Source: Aureimonas glaciei (GTDB lineage: Bacteria > Pseudomonadota > Alphaproteobacteria > Rhizobiales > Rhizobiaceae). From it: 64,000 nucleotides of DNA. This document shows positions 1 through 10,275 of the stretch, one piece after another; position 1 is the first letter of the stretch; every line of letters begins with the position of its first letter. The notes beneath the pieces are model-generated. The model had not been told where the DNA came from. It saw only the letters and a program-made list of their open reading frames with translations, and did not search any database. The position numbers and the translations under genes are program-made. Where the stretch lies: positions 62,001 to 126,000 of the forward strand of contig NZ_BMJJ01000001.1 of assembly GCF_014643375.1 (NCBI RefSeq). The letters are read 5' to 3'.

Positions 1-554
1 GAGGGGTCCTCGCCCATGCGGCCGGCCGGGATTTGCTGGTCGCCGATGTGGATCAGGCCGGAGAGGAAGGTGCCGGTGGTCAGCACCACCGCGCCGCAGG
101 CGATCTCGCGGCCGTCGGACAGGACGACGCCGGTGACCGCCTTGTCGGCGGACAGGGAGAGATCGAAGACATCGCCCTCGACGACGGTGAGATTGTCGGT
201 CGCGGCGATCGCCGCCTGCATCGCGGCGCGATAGAGCTTGCGATCGGCCTGCGTGCGGGGGCCGCGGACGGCGGGTCCCTTGCGCCGGTTGAGGAGGCGG
301 AACTGGATCCCGGCGGCATCGGCCACGCGGCCCATCAACCCATCCAGCGCATCGATCTCGCGCACGAGATGGCCCTTGCCGATGCCGCCGATCGCCGGGT
401 TGCAGCTCATCGCGCCGATGGTGTCGAAGCGGTGGGTGACGAGGATCGTTCGCGCACCGAGTCTTGCTGCCGCGGCCGCGGCTTCGCAGCCGGCATGGCC
501 GCCGCCGATGACGACGACGTCGCAGGCCGGGCGAGGATTCGGATCGTGTTGCAT
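1..554 (-). CDS. mnmG: MnmG (GidA), tRNA uridine-5-carboxymethylaminomethyl modification enzyme, N-terminal part
   Basis: FAD enzyme that with MnmE builds the cmnm5 group on the wobble uridine of certain tRNAs. Only the first 184 codons are in the window; the gene continues past position 1. The reverse strand reads [20 protein letters not shown] at the N terminus, with the FAD-binding [12 protein letters not shown] motif at about residues 14-25 and the family signature [12 protein letters not shown] near residue 50. The start is the ATG at 554. It lies 83 bp downstream of mnmE on the same strand, so the two probably form an operon, as in most Hyphomicrobiales where rsmG, parA and parB follow. 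Identification is secure. Confidence 0.95.
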   Translation of the reverse strand, partial: MQHDPNPRPACDVVVIGGGHAGCEAAAAAARLGARTILVTHRFDTIGAMSCNPAIGGIGKGHLVREIDALDGLMGRVADAAGIQFRLLNRRKGPAVRGPRTQADRKLYRAAMQAAIAATDNLTVVEGDVFDLSLSADKAVTGVVLSDGREIACGAVVLTTGTFLSGLIHIGDQQIPAGRMGEDP

Positions 555-624
555 GCCAAGGGTTAAGCCGAAGGGCGGGGTTTCTGTCAATGGAAGCTCT
601 CGGTTGCCGCCCGGCCCTCACCCG

Positions 625-640
625 TGTTTCACGTGAGTCA
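625..640. promoter_or_regulatory. parS-like ParB binding site
   Basis: TGTTTCACGTGAGTCA matches the alphaproteobacterial parS consensus TGTTTCACGTGAAACA at 14 of 16 bases. It overlaps the mnmE stop codon, just before mnmG. In this order parAB normally sit a few genes beyond mnmG, so a parS site here fits. ParB binding is inferred, not shown. Confidence 0.55.
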
Positions 641-1963
641 CTTGCCGATGCAGAAGGCCGAAAAGATCACGTCCAGAAGGTCTTCGACACCGACGCGACC
701 GGTGAGGAGACCCAGTCGATCGGTCACCTGACGCAGGGCTTCGGCCTGCAGTTCTGCCGCCGGCGCCATCCGCGCTTCCGCCAGAAGCCGCAGCGCGTCG
801 GCGACGATCTCGCGATGGCGCGCACGGGCGGGCACCACGCCCGCGGGATCGCCGGCCGCCTCCCGCGCCGACCGGGCGATCTCGTCGAGCAAGGCGCCCA
901 TTCCTTCGCCGGTGACTGTCGACACGCCCAATGTTCCGGAGCCGAATCGAACACCGGGTGCCAGATCGATCTTGGTCCGGACAACAAGGGTGGCGCCGCG
1001 CCGCTCGTCCGGTTTCACGTGAATCATGCCGGCATCGGCCGGCTGCAGCAGCAGGACCAGGTCTGCGGACTCGGCGGCCGCCTCCGCCCGGCCGATTCCG
1101 ATTGCCTCGATGGCATCCGTCGTTTCGCGCAGGCCGGCGGTGTCGGCGAAGCGGACGCGGATGCCGGCGAGGTCCAGCGACACCTCGATCACGTCGCGCG
1201 TGGTGCCGGGAATGTCGGAGACGATGGCGACATCGCGGTCGGCCAAGGCGTTGAGGAGGCTCGACTTGCCGACATTGGGCGCGCCGATGATCGCCACGCG
1301 AAACCCGTCGCGCAGGATTTCGCCGCGATGGGCGCCGGCGAGATGGGCCTCCATCGCCGCGGCCAGCCCCGCCAAGGTCGGCGCGACGGCATCGGTCGCG
1401 TCCTCGCCGACATCGCCCTCGTCGGCGAAGTCGAGCGAGGCTTCGAGCATCGCCCGGGCCTCGACCAGCTGGCGCATCCAGCCCTCGTACAGCGCGCGCA
1501 GGCTGCCACCCGCCTGGGCCAGCGCCTGCCGATGCTGAGCTTCCGTCTCTGCCGCCAGGAGATCGGCGAGACCTTCGGCCTCGGTCAGGTCGATGCGGCC
1601 ATTTTCGAAGGCGCGGCGCGTGTATTCGCCTGCCTCGGCGAGGCGCACGCCCGGCAGCGACGTCAGCGCGTCGAGGCAGGCGGAGACGACCGCGCGGCCG
1701 CCATGCAAATGCAGTTCGGCCAGATCCTCGCCCGTGACCGTGGCCGGCCCCTCGAAGAACAGCACCAGGCCGCGGTCGATCTCGGTGCCGGCGGCATCCC
1801 GGATGCGCCGGAGCACGGCCCGGCGCGGAGGCGGAAGCGGCCCGGCCAGCGCCGTGATTGCCTCTCGCGCGGCCGGCCCGCTGATGCGCACCACGGCGAT
1901 TCCGGCGGGCAGAGCACCGGAGGAGAGCGCGACGATGGTCTCGGTCTGAAAGCCTGTGGTCAC
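638..1963 (-). CDS. mnmE: MnmE (TrmE), tRNA modification GTPase
   Basis: K+-activated GTPase partner of MnmG in wobble-uridine modification. The 441-residue protein has the N-terminal formyl-THF-binding domain, an inserted Ras-like G domain (P-loop GAPNVGKSS, switch II DTAGLRE) and the C-terminal CIGK ending with the essential Cys, so it is full length. An upstream ATG at 1987 would add eight residues. The GTG at 1963 is preferred because GAGG precedes it by 7 nt and homologues start close to the ETIVALSSG motif. A second parS-like site lies inside the gene at 1011-1026. It precedes mnmG on the same strand. Confidence 0.95.
   Translation of the reverse strand: MTTGFQTETIVALSSGALPAGIAVVRISGPAAREAITALAGPLPPPRRAVLRRIRDAAGTEIDRGLVLFFEGPATVTGEDLAELHLHGGRAVVSACLDALTSLPGVRLAEAGEYTRRAFENGRIDLTEAEGLADLLAAETEAQHRQALAQAGGSLRALYEGWMRQLVEARAMLEASLDFADEGDVGEDATDAVAPTLAGLAAAMEAHLAGAHRGEILRDGFRVAIIGAPNVGKSSLLNALADRDVAIVSDIPGTTRDVIEVSLDLAGIRVRFADTAGLRETTDAIEAIGIGRAEAAAESADLVLLLQPADAGMIHVKPDERRGATLVVRTKIDLAPGVRFGSGTLGVSTVTGEGMGALLDEIARSAREAAGDPAGVVPARARHREIVADALRLLAEARMAPAAELQAEALRQVTDRLGLLTGRVGVEDLLDVIFSAFCIGK
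1011..1026. promoter_or_regulatory. parS-like ParB binding site inside mnmE
   Basis: GGTTTCACGTGAATCA matches the parS consensus at 14 of 16 bases and the 14-bp palindromic core at 13 of 14. It sits within mnmE coding sequence, 370 bp from the site at 625. Close spacing of two such sites near the expected parAB locus supports a ParB role; this is inference. Confidence 0.6.
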
Positions 1964-2045
1964 GCTCGATCCTCGCCTGCCCCGCACGCCGCTGCGAAGG
2001 CACTACCCTGTCGTTCCGCGGCCGAATCGACCGTCCCGGCCATGC

Positions 2046-2519
2046 TCACGCGATCCGCACGGGGCGGGCGCCTGTCGCGCTGCGCAGTTGCAGGGGCACA
2101 CATTCGAAGACGTGGCGCGGCGTGCCGGCGGCCGCCCAGATGGTCGGGTGTTCAAACAGGCTTTCGTCCATCAGGACGGGGATCGCCGTCGACGCTCCGA
2201 AGGGCGCAACGCCGCCGATGGCAAAGCCCGTGACGGCGCGCACGAAGTCCGCGTCCGGGCGCTCCAGCGGCTCGCCGAGGACCGCCTCCATGCCCGCCTC
2301 GTCGACCTGGTGGACGCCGGAGACGAGCAGCAGAAAGGGCGACCCGGTTCGGGCTCCCCGAAAGAGCAGCGACTTCACGATCCGGGCAGGGCTGGTGCCG
2401 ACGGCAGTCGCGGCCTCGGCGGCACTGCGCGCCCCGGCGGTCTCGACAACAGCGAGGGCGAGGCCCTTCGCCAGGGCATCGTCGATCACGCGGCGGACGG
2501 CATCGGGCAGGTCGGTCAT
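2046..2519 (-). CDS. YbaK/EbsC-family aminoacyl-tRNA deacylase
   Basis: 157-residue single-domain protein of the YbaK/ProRS INS-like editing family, which hydrolyses mischarged aminoacyl-tRNA such as Cys- or Ala-tRNA(Pro). Visible family features are the central KSLLFRG segment, the FAIGGVAPFG loop that lines the substrate pocket, and a C-terminal hydrophobic strand ending in PVRIA. The reading frame is open to 2621, but the ATG at 2519 has GGAG 7 nt upstream and begins at the conserved domain. It lies between mnmE and rho on the same strand. The exact tRNA substrate cannot be told from sequence. Confidence 0.85.
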   Translation of the reverse strand: MTDLPDAVRRVIDDALAKGLALAVVETAGARSAAEAATAVGTSPARIVKSLLFRGARTGSPFLLLVSGVHQVDEAGMEAVLGEPLERPDADFVRAVTGFAIGGVAPFGASTAIPVLMDESLFEHPTIWAAAGTPRHVFECVPLQLRSATGARPVRIA

Positions 2520-2625
2520 CGAGGTCTCCATGGCTGCTCGCGGTCGATTGAAGGCGGGTCGCGGGACGAGTTCAAGCCGGGCCGAGCGTCCGAACAGCGT
2601 TGAGGTCAAAACGCACCTCACCCCA

Positions 2626-2660
2626 ACGCAAAACGGCCCGACCCCATGGGGATCGGACCG
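2626..2660 (-). terminator. Rho-independent terminator after rho
   Basis: On the reverse strand a hairpin with arms around GGTCCGATCCCC and GGGGTCGGGCC (2635-2660, one bulged base) is followed by GTTTTGCGTT. It lies 25 bp past the rho stop and separates rho from the ybaK-like gene. Confidence 0.65.
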
Positions 2661-2684
2661 CTGCCGAATCGAAGGCGCTATCGA

Positions 2685-3950
<1,266 letters not shown>

Positions 3951-4382
3951 GGGGTTATATGGCTCCGTCCCGCTCGCAGGGTCAGATCTGACCGGGGGGA
4001 CTGCTGTGACAATGGGAAGTGGGGATGCGGATCGCCGTCGAGGCGACGGCTTCGGCAATGCAGAGGCGGGGCGGTAAGGCCGGCCCGCGCCTCAAAAGGC
4101 GGGAAGTAGCTTCTGATATAGAATGCACGGGCTCTGCGCGCAAGCGCATTCTTGCGCCTGACGGGGCTGGGCTGGCGCCCGCTCCGGCCCGGCGCCACCC
4201 GGAGAATCTGCTGCATTGCAAAAAGCCGACGCCGCACCCTCGCCCCCGGCGAAGGGGCGACTAGATGGCCCCTGGAGCGGGCCGGCCATCGCCGATCACG
4301 GTAGGCCCCGCCGCTGTCACCGCGCCGCATGACGCCCGCTTCCGCCGCCGGCGAGGCCACGAGACCGCAAAGGACTCAACCG
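3951..4382. other. Divergent intergenic region between rho and gcd
   Basis: 432 bp with no convincing gene. It holds the rho promoter candidate (4115-4143) and the rho leader. A good ribosome binding site (AAAGGA, 8 nt before the ATG at 4383) serves gcd. The gcd promoter itself was not recognised. Confidence 0.6.
4115..4143 (-). promoter_or_regulatory. Sigma70-type promoter for rho
   Basis: Reverse strand TTGCGC, 17 bp, TATATC. The predicted start near 4108 leaves a leader of about 158 nt before the rho ATG. Long rho leaders are common because Rho autoregulates by attenuation in other bacteria; autoregulation here is inference. Confidence 0.5.
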
Positions 4383-6911
4383 ATGCTCCACCGTCGTCCT
4401 CCCGCCCTCTGGGTCGCCATCATCCTCCTGGTCCTCTTCGGTGCCGCCAACGCCGTCGGCGGCCTCTGGCTCATCACCCTCGGCGGCTCCTGGTACTACG
4501 CCTTCGCGGCTCTCGGCTTTTTCGCGACCGCCGGACTCCTGTGGGCACGGCGCCCCGCGGCGCTCTGGGTCTATGCGCTCTTCCTGGCCGGCACGCTCGT
4601 CTGGGCCCTCTGGGAGGTCGGCTTCGACTGGTGGCCGCTGGCGGCGCGCGGCGACGTGATCTTCCTCCTCGGCCTCCTGCTCCTGACCCCCTGGGTCACC
4701 CGGGCGCTGTTCGTGCCCGATGTGCGTGCGGCGATGGACGGGACCGAAGCGCCCCCCTCGCCGCTGCGCGGCGGCGGTCTGGCGCTGACCCTCTCGCTCG
4801 GCCTGGTGCTGGTCGTGGCCGTGTCCTCCTGGTTCACCGACCTGCATGCCATCGAAGGGCGCGTGCCCGAGCGCACGGCCGCGGTGCCCGATGCCGGCAT
4901 TCCGGACGGCGAATGGCATGCCTATGGCCGCACCGGTTTTGGCCAGCGCTACTCGCCGCTGACCGAGATCACGCCGGCAAACGTCGCCTCGCTCGAGACC
5001 GCCTGGACCTATGAGACCGGCGACACCAAGCAGCCGGGCGACCCGGTCGAGACGACCTTCGAGGTGACGCCGCTGAAGATCGGCGACCGCCTGTTCCTCT
5101 GCACGCCGCACCAGAATGTCATCGCCCTCGATGCCGACACCGGCGCCGAGCTCTGGCGCTACGATCCGAAGATCCAGGGCGAGCTGGCGCTGCAGCACCT
5201 GACCTGCCGCGGCCTGTCCTACCACGCCGCCGCGGCCGATGCCGCAGCGACGGCAAACGCGGCCGCCCCCGCCGCGGCGCCGGCGCCGGACACTGCACCC
5301 GCCGCCGCTGAGGCGCCGGCCGCGCCCGCCGGCGATCCGGCCGATCCCGCCCTGCCCGTGGCCGCCAACACGGCACCGACGGCATCCTGCGGCGCCAAAC
5401 TGTTCATGCCGACGGCCGACGGCCGGCTGATCGCCCTCAACCCCGACACCGGTGCCGTCTGTGCCGATTTCGGCGGCGGCGACGGCCAGATCGACCTGTG
5501 GTCGCAGATGCCGAACGTCAATCCGGGCGCCTACTACTCGACCTCGCCCGTCGTCGTCACCGCCAACATGATCATCGTCGCCGGCACGGTGCTCGACAAT
5601 GTCTCGACCTCGGAGGCCTCGGGTGTCATCCGCGGCTACGACGTCGACACCGGCGACCTCGTCTGGGCCTGGGACAGCGCCAAGCCGGACCAGACGGCAC
5701 CTCTGCCGGAAGGCCAGACCTATACGCCGAACTCGCCGAATTCCTGGTCCATCTCCTCCGTCGACGAGGCGCTGGGCATGGTCTACATCCCCATGGGCAA
5801 CCAGCCGCCGGACCAGTGGGGCGGCAACCGTTCGCCGGAAGTGGAGCGGTTCTCCTCCTCGGTGGTGGCGCTCGACATCGCCAGCGGCACGGTCCGCTGG
5901 GTCTATCAGACCGTCCACCACGATCTCTGGGACTACGACGTCCCCGCCCAGCCGAGCCTGATCGACCTCACGGTCAAGGGCGAGACGGTTCCGGCCCTGG
6001 TGCAGCCGACCAAGCAGGGCGAACTCTTCGTCCTCGACCGCCGCACCGGCACGCCTATCCTGCCGGTGGTGGAACTGCCGGCGCCGCAAGGCGCGGCGGA
6101 GGGCGACTTCACAGCCGCGACGCAGCCGAAATCGGCCCTGAGCTTCGATCCGCCTGAACTCACCGGCAAGGACATGTGGGGCGCCACCATGTTCGACCAG
6201 CTTGCCTGCCGCATCGCCCTGGCCGGCCTGCGCTACGAGGGCCGCTTCACGCCGCCGTCGGAAGAGGGCTCGCTGGTCTATCCCGGCAATTTCGGCGTGT
6301 TCAACTGGGGCGGCGTCGCCGTCGATCCGGCCCGTCAGATCGCCTTCACCACGCCGACCTATCTCGCCTTCGTCTCCAAGCTGGTGCCGCGCGCCGACGA
6401 TACGACGCTCTACGTCCAGGACGGCGGCGAAAAGCCGGAGGGGGCCCTGCCGTCGCTGAACGAAAACTTCGGCGCGCCTTACGCGGTCGAGCTCAGCCCC
6501 TTCACCTCGGTACTCGGCCTGCCCTGCCAGGCGCCGCCCTGGGGCTATGTCGCCGCGGCCGACCTCACCACCGGCAAGGTGCTGTGGCAGCACAAGAACG
6601 GCACGGTGCGTGATTCCTCGCCCATCCCGCTGCCGTTCAAGATGGGCGTGCCCAATCTCGGCGGTCCGATGATGACCGCCAGCGGCGTTGCCTTCCTGTC
6701 GGGCACGCTCGACCAGTATCTCAGGGCCTACGACGTCACGACCGGCGAAGAGCTGTGGAAGGGCCGTCTGCCAGCCGGCGGCCAGGCGACGCCGATGACC
6801 TATCAGGGCCGCGACGGCAGCCAGTACGTGCTGGCGATCGCCGGCGGGCACGGCTCGCTCGGCACCAAGGTCGGGGATTCCGTCATCGCCTATCGCCTGC
6901 CCAAGGGCTGA
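4383..6911 (+). CDS. gcd: Membrane-bound PQQ-dependent glucose dehydrogenase
   Basis: Quinoprotein that oxidises glucose to gluconolactone in the periplasm and passes electrons to ubiquinone. The 842-residue protein starts with about five transmembrane helices (residues 8-145), then an eight-bladed PQQ propeller starting WHAYGRTGFGQRYSP. The conserved HHDLWDYD (Asp near 517) and PTKQGELFVLDRRTG (Lys near 544) match the catalytic and PQQ-contacting residues of the family. ATG 4383 is preferred over 4329 because AAAGGA lies 8 nt upstream. Odd feature: residues about 280-335, between the CRGLSYH and CGAKLFMP segments, are an Ala/Pro-rich low-complexity insert some 40 residues longer than in the Escherichia coli enzyme. 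No pqq biosynthesis genes are in the window. Confidence 0.93.
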   Translation: MLHRRPPALWVAIILLVLFGAANAVGGLWLITLGGSWYYAFAALGFFATAGLLWARRPAALWVYALFLAGTLVWALWEVGFDWWPLAARGDVIFLLGLLLLTPWVTRALFVPDVRAAMDGTEAPPSPLRGGGLALTLSLGLVLVVAVSSWFTDLHAIEGRVPERTAAVPDAGIPDGEWHAYGRTGFGQRYSPLTEITPANVASLETAWTYETGDTKQPGDPVETTFEVTPLKIGDRLFLCTPHQNVIALDADTGAELWRYDPKIQGELALQHLTCRGLSYHAAAADAAATANAAAPAAAPAPDTAPAAAEAPAAPAGDPADPALPVAANTAPTASCGAKLFMPTADGRLIALNPDTGAVCADFGGGDGQIDLWSQMPNVNPGAYYSTSPVVVTANMIIVAGTVLDNVSTSEASGVIRGYDVDTGDLVWAWDSAKPDQTAPLPEGQTYTPNSPNSWSISSVDEALGMVYIPMGNQPPDQWGGNRSPEVERFSSSVVALDIASGTVRWVYQTVHHDLWDYDVPAQPSLIDLTVKGETVPALVQPTKQGELFVLDRRTGTPILPVVELPAPQGAAEGDFTAATQPKSALSFDPPELTGKDMWGATMFDQLACRIALAGLRYEGRFTPPSEEGSLVYPGNFGVFNWGGVAVDPARQIAFTTPTYLAFVSKLVPRADDTTLYVQDGGEKPEGALPSLNENFGAPYAVELSPFTSVLGLPCQAPPWGYVAAADLTTGKVLWQHKNGTVRDSSPIPLPFKMGVPNLGGPMMTASGVAFLSGTLDQYLRAYDVTTGEELWKGRLPAGGQATPMTYQGRDGSQYVLAIAGGHGSLGTKVGDSVIAYRLPKG

Positions 6912-6935
6912 GCCAGGCGGCAGACACCAGACAGC

Positions 6936-6961
6936 AAAAAGGGCGCCGCGGCGCCCTTTTT
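6936..6961. terminator. Bidirectional hairpin terminator between gcd and secB
   Basis: Perfect stem GGGCGCCGCGGCGCCC flanked by five A residues on the left and five T residues on the right. It lies between the convergent ends of gcd and secB and can serve both strands. Confidence 0.85.
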
Positions 6962-6983
6962 CATGACCTCTGGAAAGCCTGGA

Positions 6984-7481
6984 TCAGGCCGACTGGACCT
7001 GCGCCTTGGCGCGCTCCTCGGCCATGCGCTGCGCAAACAGCGCGGCGAAATCGATCGGGTCAATCATCAGCGGCGGGAAGCCGGCATTGCGGGTGACGTC
7101 GGCGACGATCTGGCGCGCGAAGGGGAAGAGCAGGCGCGGGCACTCGATGAACAGCACCGGCAACAGGTGCTCCTGCGGAAAATGCTGCAGCCGGAACACG
7201 CCGCCATATTCGAGCTCGACATGGAACAGCATGTCCTTGCCTTCGCCGGCATTGGCGGTCAGCGACAGCTTGATGTCGTAGTCGCCTTCCTCGGCATTGA
7301 CCGGATTGGCGCCGACATTGACGCCGATGTTGATGCCCGGGGCCTTGCCCTGGTTGCGCAGCGCCGCCGGCGCGTTCGGGCTCTCGAACGAAAAGTCCTT
7401 GATGTACTGGGCGAGGATGTTGATCGTCGGCGCCTGCGCCGCAGGAATGGCGCCGTTCGGCGCCTGGTCGATGTCGGACAT
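6984..7481 (-). CDS. secB: SecB, protein-export chaperone
   Basis: Tetrameric cytoplasmic chaperone that keeps preproteins unfolded and delivers them to SecA. The 165-residue product shows the family core: [18 protein letters not shown] near the N terminus, the [11 protein letters not shown] strand, and the [21 protein letters not shown] helix region near residues 120-145. The ATG at 7481 has a strong GGAGG site 6-7 nt upstream; the longer frame to 7559 lacks one. It converges with gcd at a shared terminator. The neighbouring order secB, fxsA, timA is common in Hyphomicrobiales. Confidence 0.95.
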   Translation of the reverse strand: MSDIDQAPNGAIPAAQAPTINILAQYIKDFSFESPNAPAALRNQGKAPGINIGVNVGANPVNAEEGDYDIKLSLTANAGEGKDMLFHVELEYGGVFRLQHFPQEHLLPVLFIECPRLLFPFARQIVADVTRNAGFPPLMIDPIDFAALFAQRMAEERAKAQVQSA

Positions 7482-7689
7482 GGATAGCCTCCGCTTTTCG
7501 TGCTCTGGTCGGACAGGCACCGCCACGCGGCTGCCTCCGCCTTGGATATCGCTCCGCACGCCGCACCGTCAGCAGCCGGCACGGATCCTGGAGGACCCGC
7601 CGCGGTGGCGGGAGCGCTAACACTTCAGGCGCAGCGAGACAAGTTTCGCCCGGCCCTCCCCGGCTTCGACAAGGCGCGCGCGCGGACGC

Positions 7690-8196
7690 TCAATGAAGCG
7701 TGCCGCCGCGACCGTCGACCCAGGGCGAATCCGGCGAGGCCGGACGGCGCTCGAACTCCTCGACCTCGAGCTCGACGACACCCGCCACCGGGCGGGATGG
7801 CGCGTCCGGCGCCCGGCGCCAGCCACCGCCCATCGGCAAAGCGACGACACGGCTCTTCAGGAATCGCCAGCCGGCCTCGCGCACGGCCGGGATGAACAGG
7901 AGATAGCCGACGGCGTCGGTGACGAGGCCCGGCGTCAGGAGCAGGACGCCCGCAACGACGATCATCACCCCGTGCACCATGTCGCGGCCGGGCACGCGTC
8001 CCGCCGCAACCTCCTTCTGGATGCGCAGGAGCGTGGAAATGCCCTGCGAGCGCAAGAGCAGCGCGCCGATGATGGCGCTGCCGACGACGAGGCCGAGCGT
8101 CGGCCACAGCCCGATGACGTTGCCGACCAGGATGAAAACCGTGATCTCCAGGATCGGTACGATCAGAAGCAGCAGGGGAAGCAAAGCGAGCGGCAT
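7690..8196 (-). CDS. fxsA: FxsA family membrane protein
   Basis: 168-residue inner-membrane protein of the FxsA family, named after the E. coli suppressor of F exclusion of phage T7. Residues 1-50 hold two hydrophobic segments (MPLALLPLLLLIVPILEITV and a LWPTLGLVVGSAIIGALLL helix). A third segment with VLLLTPGLVTDAVGYLLFIP lies near residues 80-105. The tail is charged and probably cytoplasmic. The start is the ATG at 8196, preceded by GGGAGA; the frame to 8238 lacks a site. It is divergent from timA. The cellular function is not established. Confidence 0.88.
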   Translation of the reverse strand: MPLALLPLLLLIVPILEITVFILVGNVIGLWPTLGLVVGSAIIGALLLRSQGISTLLRIQKEVAAGRVPGRDMVHGVMIVVAGVLLLTPGLVTDAVGYLLFIPAVREAGWRFLKSRVVALPMGGGWRRAPDAPSRPVAGVVELEVEEFERRPASPDSPWVDGRGGTLH

Positions 8197-8322
8197 GAAA
8201 TTCTCCCGGTTTGTCGAGACGATCGACCCGGACATCACGCCCGAACCCTTGCCCTTTCGTGGCGAGATCGAACTTTTCCCGAAATCATCGTCACAAAGCA
8301 GATAGGATCACAGAACAGCAAT

Positions 8323-8349
8323 TTGAATGCGGCCCCGGCTTTCTTATAT
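8323..8349 (+). promoter_or_regulatory. Candidate promoter for timA
   Basis: TTGAAT, 15 bp, TTATAT in the AT-richer part of the fxsA/timA divergent region. Spacing is short of the optimum, so this is tentative. Confidence 0.35.
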
Positions 8350-8443
8350 GAAGGGCCAAGGCTCGCGGATCGCCCGCATCGGTCCGCGCGCAACCGACCC
8401 GACCCATACCGGCCCAGACCGATCAGACAGGAACAGGACCACG

Positions 8444-9145
8444 ATGACCTTCGGCACGATCTTCTTCATCATCGTAGCGGCGATCGTGCTGTTTCAGCTG
8501 CGCAGCGTTCTCGGCCGCCGGACCGGCAACGAGCGACAGCCCTTTGACCCGTACACCCGGCCGGACAAGAAGGTCGAGGGACCGACGCAGCAGGGCAATG
8601 TCATCACCCTGCCGAACCGTCGCGACGGCGCCACCATCGACGTGACGCCGGTCGAGCCCTATGCCGAGATCGATGCGCTCGTGCCGGTGAGCGATCCCGT
8701 CAATGCCCAGCTGCGGCGCGTGCAGGACGTCGATCCGTCGTTTGCGGCGAAACAGTTCCTCGAGGGCGTGAAGCTCGCCTATGAGATGATTGTCACCGCG
8801 TTTGCCGCCGGCGACCGCAAGACCCTGCGCAACCTCCTGTCGCAGGAAGCGTATCAGGGCTTCGAAAGCGCCATCGCCGACCGCGAGAGCCGGGGCGAGA
8901 CGATGACCTCGGCCTTCATCGGCATCGACAACGCCAAGATCGTCTCGGCCGAGGTGCGCGAGCGCGAGGCGCTGGTCACCGTCAGCCTCGTCTCGGAGCT
9001 GATCTCCTCGGTGACGTCGGCCACCGGCGACCTGGTCGATGGCGATCCGGAAACGGTGGTGGAAGTCCGCGACGTCTGGACCTTTGCCCGTGACGTGCGC
9101 TCGCGCGATCCGAACTGGAAGCTCGTGGAAACCCAGTCGGCCTGA
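8444..9145 (+). CDS. timA: Tim44/TimA family inner-membrane protein
   Basis: 233-residue protein with one N-terminal transmembrane helix (FGTIFFIIVAAIVLFQL) followed by a proline- and charge-rich linker. The C-terminal Tim44 domain (about residues 85-230) contains FLEGVKLAYEMIVTAFAAGD and ends in DVWTFARDVRSRDPNWKL, both typical. Bacterial Tim44-like proteins are related to the mitochondrial import motor subunit; in bacteria the role is less clear and may be linked to envelope biogenesis. The ATG at 8444 follows AGGA; the frame opens earlier at 8327 but without homology. It is divergent from fxsA and followed 32 bp later by mltA, likely in one operon with mltA and smr. Confidence 0.9.
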   Translation: MTFGTIFFIIVAAIVLFQLRSVLGRRTGNERQPFDPYTRPDKKVEGPTQQGNVITLPNRRDGATIDVTPVEPYAEIDALVPVSDPVNAQLRRVQDVDPSFAAKQFLEGVKLAYEMIVTAFAAGDRKTLRNLLSQEAYQGFESAIADRESRGETMTSAFIGIDNAKIVSAEVREREALVTVSLVSELISSVTSATGDLVDGDPETVVEVRDVWTFARDVRSRDPNWKLVETQSA

Positions 9146-9177
9146 GCCGGCGACGCCTTTTCCGTGAGCCCTGTTCC

Positions 9178-10275
9178 ATGCTGACCAAGCTCCTGTCCCG
9201 CCGCGACTTCGGCGATCTCGCCGGCTGGGACGACGGCGATCACCGCCCGGCTCTGGCCGCCTTTCGCCGGTCGGCGGCGCAGTTTCTCGCCGGAGCCGTC
9301 GATACCGGCAGTCTCGGCATCACGGCCGACGCTTTTCGGCCGGCCGCTCTCGCAGCCGCGACGGCGCCGGACGAAACGGCCCGGATGTTTTTCCAGACGC
9401 ATTTCGTCCCCGCCTTGCTCTCGCCCGAAGAGCCGGGACGGCAGGGATTTCTGACCGGCTACTACGAGCCGGAAGTCGAGGCCCGCCTCGTGCCGGACGC
9501 GCGGTTCCGCTTTCCGCTCTACCGTCCGCCCGAAGATCTCGTGAAGGTCGACGACGACACACGACCCGAAGGGCTCGACGCCTCCTTCCGCTTCGCCCGG
9601 CGCGATGCGGCAGGCCGGCTCGACGAATATCCCGACCGCGGCCAGATCGAGGCGGGCTATCTCGCCGGCCGCGGGCTCGAGATCGCCTGGCTCGACAGCC
9701 CGGTCGACGCCTTCTTCATCCATATCCAGGGTTCCGCCCGGCTGCGCCTCGACGACGGCCGGCGGCTGCGCGTGACCTATGCCGCCAAAACGGGCCACGC
9801 CTTCACCGCCATCGGCCGCCTCCTCGTCGAGGAGGGGGAGCTGACGCTGGTCGAAGCCGACATGGACGGCATCCGCGCCTGGCTCGCCGCTCATCCGACC
9901 AGGCTGCGCGGGCTTCTCGACCGCAACCGCTCCTTCATCTTCTTCCGTGAGGCGGCGGTGGAGGACGAGACGCTAGGGCCTGTGGCCGCGGCAAAAGTGC
10001 CGCTGACCCCGATGGCCTCGATCGCCGTCGACCGGCTGCTGCACACTTTTGGCACGCCCTTCTTCATCGACGCGCCGGCGCTGACGCTGGCGGGCGCGCC
10101 GTTCCGGCGGCTGATGATCGCCCAGGATACAGGCTCCGCGATCCTCGGACCCGCCCGGGCCGACATCTTCGTCGGCTCCGGCGAAGCGGCGGGGCGCGAG
10201 GCGGGCCGCGTTCGTCATCCCGGTAATTTCTTCCTGCTGCTGCCGACGGCGCTTGCCGACGCGCTCGACCGATGA
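9178..10275 (+). CDS. mltA: MltA family membrane-bound lytic murein transglycosylase
   Basis: Cleaves the MurNAc-GlcNAc bond of peptidoglycan with 1,6-anhydro product formation. The 365-residue protein has the MltA barrel domain (GFLTGYYEPEVEARL near residues 97-111, IHIQGSARLRL near 181) and the C-terminal 3D domain AQDTGSAILGPARADIF with the catalytic Asp region. No lipobox or clear signal peptide is visible at the annotated start, unlike E. coli MltA; export may use a non-classical N terminus or the start may be misplaced. Its stop overlaps the smr start by 4 bp (ATGA), so the genes are translationally coupled. Confidence 0.92.
   Translation: MLTKLLSRRDFGDLAGWDDGDHRPALAAFRRSAAQFLAGAVDTGSLGITADAFRPAALAAATAPDETARMFFQTHFVPALLSPEEPGRQGFLTGYYEPEVEARLVPDARFRFPLYRPPEDLVKVDDDTRPEGLDASFRFARRDAAGRLDEYPDRGQIEAGYLAGRGLEIAWLDSPVDAFFIHIQGSARLRLDDGRRLRVTYAAKTGHAFTAIGRLLVEEGELTLVEADMDGIRAWLAAHPTRLRGLLDRNRSFIFFREAAVEDETLGPVAAAKVPLTPMASIAVDRLLHTFGTPFFIDAPALTLAGAPFRRLMIAQDTGSAILGPARADIFVGSGEAAGREAGRVRHPGNFFLLLPTALADALDR

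Noticed and set aside
4317-6851. Antisense open frame of 844 codons over gcd
   Set aside because: High G+C codon bias leaves the opposite strand open. The sense strand encodes a clear PQQ dehydrogenase and the antisense product has no recognisable domain.
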